A stretch of DNA of 64,000 nucleotides from Mycobacterium florentinum (lineage in GTDB: Bacteria; Actinomycetota; Actinomycetes; Mycobacteriales; Mycobacteriaceae), in the NCBI RefSeq assembly GCF_010730355.1, contig NZ_AP022576.1, positions 2,914,001 through 2,978,000 on the forward strand. Reading direction: 5' to 3'. A program made the translations under genes and the position numbers. The notes below the pieces were generated by a model. It was not told the DNA's origin. It saw only the letters and a program-made list of their open reading frames with translations, and made no database searches. How positions within the stretch are numbered: the first letter of the stretch is position 1; every line of letters begins with the position of its first letter. Shown here in pieces: positions 19,431 to 28,255 of this stretch.

Positions 19431-20102
19431 TCATGGTGATTCGGCAAGGAGGCCGGTGCAAGTGGCGGTGAGCACCCGGGTGAGTGCGGGGGCGAATTCG
19501 ATGTTCCATTCCTCGGGCGGCCCGGCCTCCGGCTCGTCGGCGTAGGCATCGGTGAGCCGCTCCGGCGGGTTGGCGATCTGCCAGAAGGCGGCGGCCAGCG
19601 AGTAGGCGGCGATCATGCTGTCGAACGCACCGGAACGGCCGAGCTTGGGCAGCGCGCGCTCGATGCCGTCGGCGAGGGCGACCGCGGCAGCCGAGATGGT
19701 TCGCCGGATGTCGACAACCCGCTCCACCTCGACCTCGTGCTCGAGGTGCAAGTGCAGGTTCGCGAGCAGGTCGCAAAACAGCGGATCGGCGGCCAGCCCG
19801 TTGGCCAGCGTTTCGGCCACCCGGGCCGGCGACATCGGACCCGGCTCGGCCAGCTGCTCGCACACGGTGCCCGACCATCGCACCCAGCCCTCGGCGGCGA
19901 GATGAAGCAGAACTTCCTTGTGGGAAGTGAAATAACGGCGCACCGCCGAGTAATGAATGCCGGCGCGACTGGCAACGGCGGTCAACGTCACCGAGGCGAC
20001 GCCCGTCTCGCAGGCCAGGGTGCGCGCGGCTTCGACGAGTGCGGCCGCACGTCGGCGCTTGTTCTCTTCCGTGCGCGCGCGCTGAAATGTGAGTTGCGCC
20101 AC
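19431..20102 (-). CDS. TetR-family regulator (Rv0452-like)
   Basis: A 223-aa TetR protein with an N-terminal helix-turn-helix (VASVTLTAVASRAGIHYSAVRRYFTSHKEVLL) and an all-helical ligand domain. It is probably the regulator of the adjacent mmpS4/mmpL4 genes, as in M. tuberculosis Rv0452 (position-based inference). GTG at 20102 is chosen; a GTG at 20120 would extend into the operator repeats. Two tandem operator-like repeats lie immediately upstream. Confidence 0.85.
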   Translation of the reverse strand: MAQLTFQRARTEENKRRRAAALVEAARTLACETGVASVTLTAVASRAGIHYSAVRRYFTSHKEVLLHLAAEGWVRWSGTVCEQLAEPGPMSPARVAETLANGLAADPLFCDLLANLHLHLEHEVEVERVVDIRRTISAAAVALADGIERALPKLGRSGAFDSMIAAYSLAAAFWQIANPPERLTDAYADEPEAGPPEEWNIEFAPALTRVLTATCTGLLAESP

Positions 20103-20112
20103 CGACCGAGCG

Positions 20113-20156
20113 TAACGCACACCATGTGATTTGTATAACGCACATCATGTGCTTTG
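20113..20156. promoter_or_regulatory. Tandem 21-bp operator-like repeats before the TetR gene
   Basis: Two 21-bp copies at 20113-20133 and 20136-20156 are identical at 19 of 21 positions (consensus begins TAACGCACA and continues CATGTG). Each has CACA...TGTG dyad symmetry, clearest in GCACAT-C-ATGTGC of the second copy. Their 23-bp period, about two helical turns, is typical of cooperative TetR binding. Confidence 0.65.
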
Positions 20157-20191
20157 CGCGGTGGGGGCTACGGTGGACAGTCGCCTTGAAC

Positions 20192-20218
20192 CAATCCGTA
20201 ACCCCCGTCGTCTCGAAT
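20192..20218 (+). promoter_or_regulatory. Candidate SigK promoter of the DipZ-like gene
   Basis: CAATCC-N15-TCGAAT followed by 7 nt and the ATG. It has the same 15-bp spacer and the same 7-nt distance to the start as the promoter before the Rv0449c-like gene (CCATCC-N15-CCGAAT), and resembles the published SigK promoter. Confidence 0.6.
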
Positions 20219-20225
20219 AACACGT

Positions 20226-21971
20226 ATGAACACCATTGCGCTCATCGGCTTGCTCGGCGGCCTGATCACCGGCATCTCGCCGTGCATCCTGCCGGTGCTT
20301 CCGGTGATCTTCCTGTCCAGCATGGACAGCGGGACCAAGGCCAGCAGCCGCGGTTTGAATTCGGCGATGCGGCCCTATCTGGTGATCGCGGGATTGGTGT
20401 GCAGCTTCAGCCTGGCCACCCTGATCGGGTCCGCGCTGCTGTCGGCGCTGCACCTGCCGCAGGACGCCATCCGGTGGACCGCCCTGGTGGTGCTGACCCT
20501 GATCGGCCTGGGATTGATCTTCCCGCCACTGCAACACTTGATCGAGCGGCCGTTCGCCCGCCTACCACAACGCCAAACAGGAAGCAGCACAGATGGTTTC
20601 GGCCTAGGGCTGACATTGGGTGCGTTGTATGTGCCGTGCGCGGGACCGGTGCTGGCCGCGATCGTGGTCGCCGGCGGCACCACGTCGCTGGGGCCCGCCA
20701 CCTTCGTGCTGACCGCGACGTTCGCGCTCGGCAACGCGATACCCCTGTTGGCCTTCGCGCTGGCCGGACGCCAGGTCTCGCAACGCGTTGCGGCTTTCCG
20801 CCGTCGGCAGCGCCTCATTCAGGTCGCCGGTGGCGTCATGATGATCGTGCTCGCGGTGGGGCTGGTGTTCAACCTGCCCGCGATGCTGCAGCGCGCCGTG
20901 CCCGATTACACGACCGCGATGCAGAATCGTCTCGGCGCCAACGATATTCAACGGTCGCTGATCCCGAGCCGCCCGCCGGGGCCGACTACCGGCAGCGTGC
21001 TGCCGCTGAATCAGGGCAACTCGAGCAGCAGCGGGCTACCGACCAATTGCACAGACGGTGCCACCGAGCTGCAAGAGTGCGGGCAGGCGCCCGCCATCAC
21101 CGGCATCACCGAATGGCTCAACACCCCCGACGGTAAGCCGCTCGACCCGGCCGTGTTGCGCGGCAAGGTGGTGCTGATCGACTTCTGGGCCTACTCCTGC
21201 ATCAACTGCCAACGCGCCATCCCGCACGTCGTCGATTGGTACAACCGCTACCGCGACAGCGGATTGGTGGTGATCGGGGTGCACACGCCCGAGTACGCCT
21301 TCGAGCGCATCGCCGGCAACGTCGCCAGCGGTGCCGCCGGGTTGCACATCGACTACCCCATCGCGCTGGACAACGACTACGCGACCTGGAACGCCTTCAA
21401 CAACATGTACTGGCCGGCCGAATACCTGATCGACGCGAACGGAACGCTGCGGCACACCAAGTTCGGCGAGGGCGACTACAACGACACCGAGAAACTGATC
21501 CGCCAGCTGCTGGTCGACGCCAATCCGAATGTCGCGCTGCCGGCGCCGGTCAACGGGGCCGACACCACCCCGAAGACCAGCCTCACCCCCGAGACGTACC
21601 TGGCGCCCGACAAGGCCACTACCTACGGCGGCGAGGGCGGCTACCAGGCGGGCACCAGCGGGTTCAACTTCCCGGCGCAGGTGGCAAACGACAAATTCGC
21701 CCTGCGCGGCCGATGGACCCTGGACGACCAGGGCATCACCGCCGAAAGCGACGACGCCGCGATCCGGCTGAACTACACGGCCAAGAACGTCTTCGTGGTC
21801 GTCGGCGGCACCGGAACCATCACGATGACCCGGGATGGGCAGACCACCACCACGCAGATCGGCGGCGTTCCGACCCTGCACGAGATCGTGTCCGACGGCG
21901 CCGCGCACCGCGATCAGCTCGACCTGCAAGTCAGCAAGGGCCTGCAGGTGTTTTCGTTCACCTTTGGCTAG
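20226..21971 (+). CDS. DipZ-like fusion: CcdA/DsbD membrane domain plus thioredoxin-like domain
   Basis: A 581-aa fusion. Residues 1-215 form a DsbD/CcdA-type membrane domain ([21 protein letters not shown]). Residues about 280-430 form a TlpA-like extracytoplasmic thioredoxin domain with the active pair CINC at Cys325 and Cys328. The C-terminal part is a beta domain as in M. tuberculosis DipZ (Rv2874). It should carry electrons from the cytosol to exported thiols. In M. tuberculosis dipZ lies beside mpt70/mpt83 in the SigK regulon; here a homologue sits directly upstream of the sigK locus. Confidence 0.88.
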   Translation: MNTIALIGLLGGLITGISPCILPVLPVIFLSSMDSGTKASSRGLNSAMRPYLVIAGLVCSFSLATLIGSALLSALHLPQDAIRWTALVVLTLIGLGLIFPPLQHLIERPFARLPQRQTGSSTDGFGLGLTLGALYVPCAGPVLAAIVVAGGTTSLGPATFVLTATFALGNAIPLLAFALAGRQVSQRVAAFRRRQRLIQVAGGVMMIVLAVGLVFNLPAMLQRAVPDYTTAMQNRLGANDIQRSLIPSRPPGPTTGSVLPLNQGNSSSSGLPTNCTDGATELQECGQAPAITGITEWLNTPDGKPLDPAVLRGKVVLIDFWAYSCINCQRAIPHVVDWYNRYRDSGLVVIGVHTPEYAFERIAGNVASGAAGLHIDYPIALDNDYATWNAFNNMYWPAEYLIDANGTLRHTKFGEGDYNDTEKLIRQLLVDANPNVALPAPVNGADTTPKTSLTPETYLAPDKATTYGGEGGYQAGTSGFNFPAQVANDKFALRGRWTLDDQGITAESDDAAIRLNYTAKNVFVVVGGTGTITMTRDGQTTTTQIGGVPTLHEIVSDGAAHRDQLDLQVSKGLQVFSFTFG

Positions 21972-21993
21972 ACATCGGTAAGAGCACAGCAGC

Positions 21994-22020
21994 CCATCCG
22001 CCGGTTCGTCGGCTCCGAAT
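21994..22020 (+). promoter_or_regulatory. Candidate SigK promoter of the lipid-modification/sigK operon
   Basis: CCATCC-N15-CCGAAT, 7 nt before the GTG of the Rv0449c-like gene. It matches, as far as I remember, the SigK -35/-10 elements reported for M. tuberculosis, where SigK autoregulates this operon. Confidence 0.7.
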
Positions 22021-22027
22021 AGGAGTT

Positions 22028-23335
22028 GTGGACTCGTCACACGCGCGGTCGGTCGCCGTCATCGGCAGCGGCGTGGCCGGCCTCACCGCCGCCTACGTCC
22101 TGTCCGGCCGTGACCGCGTCACGCTGTACGAAGCCGACGTGCGGCTCGGCGGCCACGCGCACACCCATTTCGTGGACGACGGCGGCGGGCCCGACAATCT
22201 CATGGGCGTCGACTCCGCGTTCCTGGTGCACAACGACCGGACCTATCCGACACTCTGCCGCCTGTTCAGCGAGCTCGGGGTGGCCACCCAGGAGTCCGAG
22301 ATGTCGATGTCGGTGCGCGCCGACGAGATCGGGCTCGAATACGCCGGCGCGCTGGGCGCCAGTGGGTTGTTCGCGAGTAAGCAGTCGCTGCGGCCCCGGT
22401 ACCTGCTGATGCTCGGCGAGATCGTCCGGTTCCACCGCGCCGCCTCGCGGCTGCTGCGCGACGACGCCGCACAAGACAACCCGGAGACGCTGGAAACCTT
22501 CCTGAACCGGCACCGCTTTTCGTCGTATTTCATCGACTTTTTCATCACCCCCCTGGTGGCGGCGGTGTGGTCGTGCGCCAGCGACGACGCCCTGCGCTAC
22601 CCGGCCCGCTATCTGTTCGTCTTCCTCGACCACCACGGCATGCTGTCGGTTTTCGGCTCCCCCACCTGGCGCACGGTGACCGGTGGGTCGGCGCATTACG
22701 TCGCGGCCGTCGCCGCCCGGCTCGCCGAAGTGTCGACCGGGACGCCGGTGAACTCGCTGCGCCGGGTACCCGACGGCGTGTGGGTGCAGGCGGGCGACAA
22801 CACGCCGCGGCTGTTCGACGCGGCGGTCGTCGCCGTGCATCCCGACCAGGCGCTGCTGCTGCTCGACGATCCGAACCCATGGGAGCGTGCGGTGCTGGGT
22901 GCGATTCCGTACTCGACCAACCAGGCCCAGCTGCACACCGACGAATCGGTGCTCCCCCGGCATCGCCGGGCGCGCGCGTCATGGAATTACCTGGTTACCC
23001 CCGGGAAGGACCACGTCTTGGTCAGCTATGACGTCAGCAGACTGATGCGGCTGGACGGCTATACCCGGTACCTGGTGACCCTGGGTGGCCACGACCGCGT
23101 CGACCCGGCGTCGGTGATCGCCGAGATGACCTACAGCCATCCGCTGTACACGACGGAATCCGTTGCAGCACAAGCATTATTGCCGACGCTGGACAACGAC
23201 CGGGTGGTCTTCGCGGGCGCCTACCACGGCTGGGGTTTCCACGAGGATGGTGCCGCCTCGGGCCTGGCGGCGGCGCGGCGCCTCGGTGCCGACTGGCCGA
23301 CGGCGGCCCGTTGCGAGGCGGTGGCACGATGCTGA
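22028..23335 (+). CDS. FAD-dependent amine-oxidase-like protein (Rv0449c-like)
   Basis: A 435-aa flavoprotein of the amine oxidase / phytoene desaturase superfamily. The FAD motif VAVIGSGVAGLTAAYVL at residues 8-24 is followed by YEADVRLGGHAHT; the C-terminal FAGAYHGWGFHEDG completes the FAD site. First gene of an operon with DUF1365, UfaA1 and DUF1295, an arrangement also found beside Cfa synthases in proteobacteria. It probably oxidises or desaturates a modified acyl chain (inference). GTG start sits 7 nt from a candidate SigK -10. Confidence 0.88.
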   Translation: MDSSHARSVAVIGSGVAGLTAAYVLSGRDRVTLYEADVRLGGHAHTHFVDDGGGPDNLMGVDSAFLVHNDRTYPTLCRLFSELGVATQESEMSMSVRADEIGLEYAGALGASGLFASKQSLRPRYLLMLGEIVRFHRAASRLLRDDAAQDNPETLETFLNRHRFSSYFIDFFITPLVAAVWSCASDDALRYPARYLFVFLDHHGMLSVFGSPTWRTVTGGSAHYVAAVAARLAEVSTGTPVNSLRRVPDGVWVQAGDNTPRLFDAAVVAVHPDQALLLLDDPNPWERAVLGAIPYSTNQAQLHTDESVLPRHRRARASWNYLVTPGKDHVLVSYDVSRLMRLDGYTRYLVTLGGHDRVDPASVIAEMTYSHPLYTTESVAAQALLPTLDNDRVVFAGAYHGWGFHEDGAASGLAAARRLGADWPTAARCEAVARC

Positions 23336-24027
23336 CGCCGGCGATCTACCGCACCACGATCAGCCATTCACGACAGGCCCCGGTGCATCATGCGTTCGAA
23401 TACCGAAGCTACAGCTGGTATGTCGACGTCGACGAGCTGCCGCGGCTGCCCTGGTGGCTGCGACCGTTCGCCCGGTTCCGCGCCTCGGATCACTTCGACA
23501 ATCAGCAGCAGGGCTCGTTGCGCGACCGGCTCGGCGCCTTCTTCGCCGACCGCGGTCTGGCCGCTCCCGAGGGCCGCGTCACCGCCCTGCTGCAAGCGCG
23601 CGTGTTCGGCTATGTCTTCAATCCGCTCAGCGTCTTTTGGTGCCACGACCGCGACGGCCGGCTGCGCCATGTGATCGCCGAGGTGCACAACACCTACGGC
23701 GGGCGCCACGCCTACCTGTTACCCCCGGCCGACCTGCCGGTGGTCACCGAGAAGAAGTTCTGTGTCTCGCCGTTCAATGCGGTGGACGGCTACTACCTGG
23801 TGCGGGCGCCACGGCCGGACAGCGAAGTCGACATCACCATCGAGCTGCGCCGCGACCGTCAGCCCGAGTTCGTGGCCAACATGCGCGGACAACGGCGGCC
23901 CGCAACCGCCGGGCAGGTCGCGCTCATGCAAATCGTCTCGCCGCTGGCGCCGCTGGTGGTGGCTGCACGTATCCGAATTCAGGGGATCAAACTGTGGTTA
24001 CGTCGAGTTCCGGTGGTACCGCGATGA
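23329..24027 (+). CDS. DUF1365 protein (Rv0448c-like)
   Basis: A 232-aa DUF1365 protein. The family blocks PAIYRTTISHSR at the N-terminus, LLQARVFGYVFNPLSVFWCHDRDG and EVHNTYGGRHAYLL are clear. The biochemical role is unknown; it is almost always linked with the FAD protein and a cyclopropane-synthase homologue. It overlaps the upstream gene by 7 bp and the ufaA1 start by ATGA. Confidence 0.9.
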   Translation: MLTPAIYRTTISHSRQAPVHHAFEYRSYSWYVDVDELPRLPWWLRPFARFRASDHFDNQQQGSLRDRLGAFFADRGLAAPEGRVTALLQARVFGYVFNPLSVFWCHDRDGRLRHVIAEVHNTYGGRHAYLLPPADLPVVTEKKFCVSPFNAVDGYYLVRAPRPDSEVDITIELRRDRQPEFVANMRGQRRPATAGQVALMQIVSPLAPLVVAARIRIQGIKLWLRRVPVVPR

Positions 24028-25292
24028 CCGTGCGGACCATTCAAAAGCACTCGGCAGCAATCGATTCCAACCGCTGGCCGGCGATCGCGAAGGTGCCGTC
24101 CGGGCCGGTGAGCGCGATCGGGGCCGTCGCCGCCGACCGGCTGCTGCGGCGCGCGGCCGCTCGCCTCCCGCTACGGGTGGCCTACCCCGACGGCACGGTG
24201 GTCGGTGCGGCCGACCCGACGGCACCGACCTTGGTCGTCCACCAACCGGAGGCGATGGCGCGCCGGATCGGGCGCCACGGCCTGATCGGCTTCGGCGAGT
24301 CCTACATGGCGGGTGAATGGTCGTCGGATGACCTGCCCGGGGTGTTGACGGTTTTCGCCGGCTCGGTGGGCGATCTGGTGCCGCGCCCGTTGCACTGGCT
24401 GCGCCCGATCGCGCCGGCCTTCCGCCCGCGATGGTGGGACGCCAGCCGAGATCGCGCCCGCCGCAACATCTCCGAGCACTACGACCTGTCCAACGATATG
24501 TTCGCCGAATTCCTCGACGAGACCATGACGTACTCCTGCGCGCTGTTCGACCGGCTGCCCGCGTCGGCGCCGGACCTGCCCGCCGCCCAGGAGCGCAAGA
24601 TCGATCGGCTGCTCGACATCGCCGCAGTCCACCAGGGCAGCCGGGTGCTCGAGATCGGCACCGGGTGGGGAGAGCTGTGCATCCGCGCGGCCGGTCGCGG
24701 GGCACAGGTCCGCTCGGTCACCCTGTCGGTCGAGCAGCAGCAGCTGGCGCGGCTTCGGGTTGCCGCGGCGGGGCTGTCCGACAGGGTGAGGATCGACCTC
24801 TGCGACTACCGCGACGTCGACGGCTGTTATGACGCGGTGGTGTCGGTCGAGATGATCGAGGCGGTGGGATTCCATGCGTGGCAACGGTATTTCGCCACGC
24901 TCGAACGGCTGGTGCGTCCGGGCGGGCGGGTGGCGATCCAGGCCATCACGATGCCGCACACCCGGATGATGGCCAGCCGCAACACGCACACCTGGATCCA
25001 GAAGTACATCTTCCCGGGCGGACTGCTGCCGTCCACCCAGGCCATCTCCGCAATCACCGAGCGCCGCACCGGATTACGCACGGTCGACATGACCTCGCTG
25101 CGCCCGCACTACGCCGAGACGCTGCGGCTCTGGCGGGAGCGCTTCCTGCAGCGGCGAGACCGGTTGGCGCACTTGGACTTCGATGATGTTTTCCAGCGGA
25201 TGTGGGAGCTGTACCTGGCGTATTCTGAGGCCGGCTTCCGGTCGGGATACTTGAACGTCTACCAGTGGACGTTCGCGCGCGAGGGGTGCTGA
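24024..25292 (+). CDS. ufaA1: Cyclopropane-fatty-acyl-phospholipid synthase family methyltransferase UfaA1
   Basis: A 422-aa SAM-dependent methyltransferase. An N-terminal Cfa-type domain (to about residue 130) precedes RNISEHYDLSNDMFAEFLDETMTYSCA-type blocks, the SAM motif VLEIGTGWGELCI, and FPGGLLPS with LRPHYAETLRLWRERF. UfaA1 (Rv0447c) has been reported to methylate oleoyl phospholipids toward tuberculostearic acid; Cfa-type cyclopropanation is the alternative. It acts on membrane phospholipids from the cytosolic face. Overlaps both neighbours (ATGA, TGATG). Confidence 0.9.
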   Translation: MTVRTIQKHSAAIDSNRWPAIAKVPSGPVSAIGAVAADRLLRRAAARLPLRVAYPDGTVVGAADPTAPTLVVHQPEAMARRIGRHGLIGFGESYMAGEWSSDDLPGVLTVFAGSVGDLVPRPLHWLRPIAPAFRPRWWDASRDRARRNISEHYDLSNDMFAEFLDETMTYSCALFDRLPASAPDLPAAQERKIDRLLDIAAVHQGSRVLEIGTGWGELCIRAAGRGAQVRSVTLSVEQQQLARLRVAAAGLSDRVRIDLCDYRDVDGCYDAVVSVEMIEAVGFHAWQRYFATLERLVRPGGRVAIQAITMPHTRMMASRNTHTWIQKYIFPGGLLPSTQAISAITERRTGLRTVDMTSLRPHYAETLRLWRERFLQRRDRLAHLDFDDVFQRMWELYLAYSEAGFRSGYLNVYQWTFAREGC

Positions 25293-26095
25293 TGAACAAC
25301 GTGGGCTGTGTGCAGAACCTGGCCGAGGTGGCCGCCGCATCGGTTCTGCTTCTCGCCGTGGTGCATTCGGTCACGTTCGCCATCGGCAGGCGCATCGGCC
25401 GCTACAACGTCGTCGACGTGGCCTGGGGCATCGGCTTCGTCGCGATCGCCGCCGTCGCGGCAGTGTTCGGTCAGGGCGACCCGATCCGGCGCTGGCTGCT
25501 GCTGGCGTTGGTGACGATCTGGGGCGTGCGGCTGAGCTGGCACATCCACCGCAAGACCGCCGGCCGGGGAGAGGATCGGCGCTATGCCGCGATGCTGCGT
25601 AACGCCACGACCTTGCAAGTGGTGCGCAAAGTCTTTCTGCTACAGGCGCTGATCACCTGGTTCGTCTCCTCCCCGCTGCAACTGTCGGCGGTGACCGGGC
25701 CCACCCCGAAACCGCTGACCGCGGTCCTGGCGCTCGGCGTGGCGGTGTGGCTGGTCGGCGTCACCTTCGAAGCGGTGGGCGACCGGCAGCTGCGGGTGTT
25801 CAAGTCCGACCCGGCGAATCGCGGCGTGGTGATGGACCGCGGCCTGTGGGCGTGGACGCGTCACCCCAACTACTTCGGCGATGCCACCGTGTGGTGGGGG
25901 CTGTGGCTGGTCACCATCACCGGTTGGTGGTCGTTGGCCACGGTGGGCTCGCCAGTGCTGATGACGTACTTCCTGGTGTACGTGACCGGCGCCCGGCTGA
26001 CCGAGAAATTGATGGCCGGCCGGCCGGGCTTCGCGGAATATCAGCAAAGAACCGCGTGTTTTGTTCCTCGACCACCGCGACCGGGACGGAGCTGA
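25292..26095 (+). CDS. DUF1295 steroid-reductase-like membrane protein (Rv0446c-like)
   Basis: A 267-aa integral membrane protein of the DUF1295 / 3-oxo-5-alpha-steroid 4-dehydrogenase superfamily. It has about seven hydrophobic helices and the signature MDRGLWAWTRHPNYFGDATVWWG. Such proteins bind NADPH and reduce double bonds in lipids. Its placement after UfaA1 suggests a reductase for the methylated acyl intermediate (inference). The ATG overlaps the ufaA1 stop by one base; sigK follows 43 bp later. Confidence 0.9.
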   Translation: MNNVGCVQNLAEVAAASVLLLAVVHSVTFAIGRRIGRYNVVDVAWGIGFVAIAAVAAVFGQGDPIRRWLLLALVTIWGVRLSWHIHRKTAGRGEDRRYAAMLRNATTLQVVRKVFLLQALITWFVSSPLQLSAVTGPTPKPLTAVLALGVAVWLVGVTFEAVGDRQLRVFKSDPANRGVVMDRGLWAWTRHPNYFGDATVWWGLWLVTITGWWSLATVGSPVLMTYFLVYVTGARLTEKLMAGRPGFAEYQQRTACFVPRPPRPGRS

Positions 26096-26124
26096 CCGTC
26101 GTCGAGCGGCCTGGTGGGGAGGGA

Positions 26125-26130
26125 TAGGCT
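26125..26130 (+). promoter_or_regulatory. Possible internal leaderless promoter of sigK
   Basis: TAGGCT fits TANNNT and ends 8 nt before the sigK ATG. It could give basal housekeeping transcription of sigK-rskA independent of the SigK-driven upstream promoter. Confidence 0.4.
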
Positions 26131-26138
26131 ACCCGACA

Positions 26139-26702
26139 ATGACCGGATTGCCGCGGCTGAGCAGCGACCTGGATGAGTTGCTGCGTGAAGTCGCGCGCGG
26201 AGACGCCCAGGCTTTCGCCGCCGTCTACGACCTGACCAAGAGCCGGGTGTTCGGGCTGGTGATCCGGGTGCTGCGCGATGCCGGTTACAGCGAGGAAACC
26301 ACCCAGGAGATCTATCTCGAGGTGTGGCGGTCGGCGGCGGACTACGACCCGGCCCGAGGTTCCGCACTGTCCTGGCTGCTGACCATGGCACACCGGCGGG
26401 CCATCGACCGGGTGCGCTCGGAGGAGGCCGGTAGTCGCCGGGAATCGCGCTACGGCGCTGCCAACGTCGACACCGACCATGACGTGGTCGCCGACTCGGC
26501 GATCGCCGGTGACGAGCAGCGCCGGGTCGCCGACTGCCTGGGCTCGCTGACCGACGCGCAGCGGCAGTGCATCGAGCTCGCCTACTACGGCGGGCTGACA
26601 TATTCCGAGGTGTCGCAGCGGCTGGCCGCCAACCTGTCGACGATCAAATCGCGCATTCGCGACGCACTGCGCGGGCTGCGTAACTGCTTGGACGTGCCGT
26701 GA
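26139..26702 (+). CDS. sigK: ECF sigma factor SigK
   Basis: A 187-aa ECF sigma factor, the same length as M. tuberculosis SigK (Rv0445c). Region 2 ([39 protein letters not shown]) and region 4 ([26 protein letters not shown], then [15 protein letters not shown]) are intact. The [15 protein letters not shown] start matches the known N-terminus, so the ATG at 26139 is chosen over longer frames. It directs the mpt70/mpt83/dipZ regulon in M. tuberculosis. Coupled to its anti-sigma gene by GTGA. Confidence 0.96.
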   Translation: MTGLPRLSSDLDELLREVARGDAQAFAAVYDLTKSRVFGLVIRVLRDAGYSEETTQEIYLEVWRSAADYDPARGSALSWLLTMAHRRAIDRVRSEEAGSRRESRYGAANVDTDHDVVADSAIAGDEQRRVADCLGSLTDAQRQCIELAYYGGLTYSEVSQRLAANLSTIKSRIRDALRGLRNCLDVP

Positions 26703-27400
26703 CCGAACCCACCGACTTCGAGCTGCTCGAGCTGGCCGCACCGTATGCCCTGCATGCGGTGTCCGACGCGGAGCGCGCCGACATCGACCGGCAGATCGCG
26801 ACCGCGCCGGCGTCGGTCGTGTCGGCCTTCGCCGAGGAAGTCCGCGCCGTGCGTGAGACGATGGCCGTCGTCTCGGCCTCGACCGTCGTCGAACCGCCGG
26901 CGCATCTGCGGGCCGCCGTGCTGGCCCTGGCCACGCCCAGTCGCCAGAAGCGCGAAAATCGTTGGCGTACAACCGCATTGATATCGGTCGCGGCGGCGAT
27001 CGTGGCGGGCCTGACGGCGTTCGGCGTGCAGTCCCTGTTGCGCCCGGCGCCGACGCAGTCGGTGGCCGCACAGATCCTGGCGGCCCCGGACGTGCGGACG
27101 GTTTCGCGTCCGCTCGCCAATGGGACGGCCACGGTGGTGTTCTCCCGCGATCGCGGCGCCGGGGTGCTGGTGATGAACAACGTGCCGCCGCCGTCCCCGG
27201 GCACCGTCTATCAGATGTGGTTGATCAATGCCAACGGCCCGACATCGGCCGGCACGATGAGCACCGCGGCCGTCTCGCCTTCGACGACGGCGACGCTGCC
27301 CAACCTCGGAAAGTCGACGGCCCTGGCCTTCACCGTCGAACCCGGCGAAGGTTCACCGCAGCCGACATCCCCGATCTTGGCGACGCTGCCGCTGAGCTAA
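26699..27400 (+). CDS. rskA: Anti-sigma-K factor RskA
   Basis: A 233-aa single-pass membrane anti-sigma factor. The cytosolic N-terminus ([25 protein letters not shown]) binds SigK, one helix lies at about residues 90-112, and the extracytoplasmic DUF-type domain contains [20 protein letters not shown]. In M. tuberculosis it is cleaved by regulated proteolysis to free SigK. No truncation is seen, unlike M. bovis where RskA point mutations derepress SigK. GTG start overlaps sigK; its stop overlaps the stop of the opposing gene. Confidence 0.95.
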   Translation: MTEPTDFELLELAAPYALHAVSDAERADIDRQIATAPASVVSAFAEEVRAVRETMAVVSASTVVEPPAHLRAAVLALATPSRQKRENRWRTTALISVAAAIVAGLTAFGVQSLLRPAPTQSVAAQILAAPDVRTVSRPLANGTATVVFSRDRGAGVLVMNNVPPPSPGTVYQMWLINANGPTSAGTMSTAAVSPSTTATLPNLGKSTALAFTVEPGEGSPQPTSPILATLPLS

Positions 27401-28245
27401 GCCTTCTTCTTGAAGAGGCCACCCAGCACCGCGACGATCACCCCGAAAACCACCAGCCCCGCGCCGGCGGCCAAAGTCAGGTTCAGCCAGTCCCGCATGC
27501 CGGCTTCGGCGCTGCGCACCATGACGTCGGCGATCTGGCGGACGTCGCCCGTGGTGCGGTTCAGCGCGTCGTCGACGTGGCGGGCGCCCACCTCGATGCC
27601 GACCCACCCGGCCGCGCCGACGAGCAGCGCCGAGACGCCCAGGGCCGTCAACGCCTTGCCGCGGCGCCGCGCGACGAGCAGCATCAGCAGCGCCCACACC
27701 CCGCACAGCGCCACCGCGCCCAGGCTGGCCCACCTGCCCCAGGCGGCGACCCGGCTCAGGGCGCCCTGCTGCAGCGAGTGCGGCACCGACGTGGTCAGCG
27801 GAACGGTCAGCGTGGCGGGCACCTGCACGTTGTGTTCGCTCAAGATCTGCTGAAACGCACTGTCGTTGAGCATCGGGGCCACGTCGATCGCCCAGAAATC
27901 TCCGGATCCCGCATCGGCGAACAGCCAGCGGTGCGCTGCCCGGTTGGCCGTCGCGAACATCGGCGGGAATGACGGGCCGGCCGTGTAGGCGGCGGCCGCG
28001 TCGTGCACTTGCGCGCCGTCGACCGGATAGCGGCCACCGCCGTGCGCGGCGATCAACGTCATCGTGCGGTTGGTGAGTTCGCCGGCCATCGCGGACTGCA
28101 GGGCGGGGTCGCCCGCCGCCCGCTGAGCCAACGCGGCATAGCCGTTCTCGTCGACGAGATTGAGCTGCACCCATGCCGCGGGGACCGCCACCGCCAGCGC
28201 GACCGTGGTGGCGAGCCACAGCAGCAGCGTCGCGAGGAATCGCAC
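27397..28245 (-). CDS. Membrane protein with extracytoplasmic domain, unknown function
   Basis: A 282-aa protein with one N-terminal helix (residues 2-25), a roughly 140-residue extracytoplasmic region and two or three C-terminal helices (about 172-193, 200-216, 250-275), ending GGLFKKKA. I do not recognise a family. GTG at 28245 puts the first helix at the N-terminus and avoids overlap with the DinB gene; an ATG at 28305 is also possible. Its TAG overlaps the rskA TAA in a CTAA tetramer. Ten bases after the DinB gene, so probably co-transcribed. Confidence 0.65.
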   Translation of the reverse strand: MRFLATLLLWLATTVALAVAVPAAWVQLNLVDENGYAALAQRAAGDPALQSAMAGELTNRTMTLIAAHGGGRYPVDGAQVHDAAAAYTAGPSFPPMFATANRAAHRWLFADAGSGDFWAIDVAPMLNDSAFQQILSEHNVQVPATLTVPLTTSVPHSLQQGALSRVAAWGRWASLGAVALCGVWALLMLLVARRRGKALTALGVSALLVGAAGWVGIEVGARHVDDALNRTTGDVRQIADVMVRSAEAGMRDWLNLTLAAGAGLVVFGVIVAVLGGLFKKKA

Positions 28246-28255
28246 GCCCGCAAAT

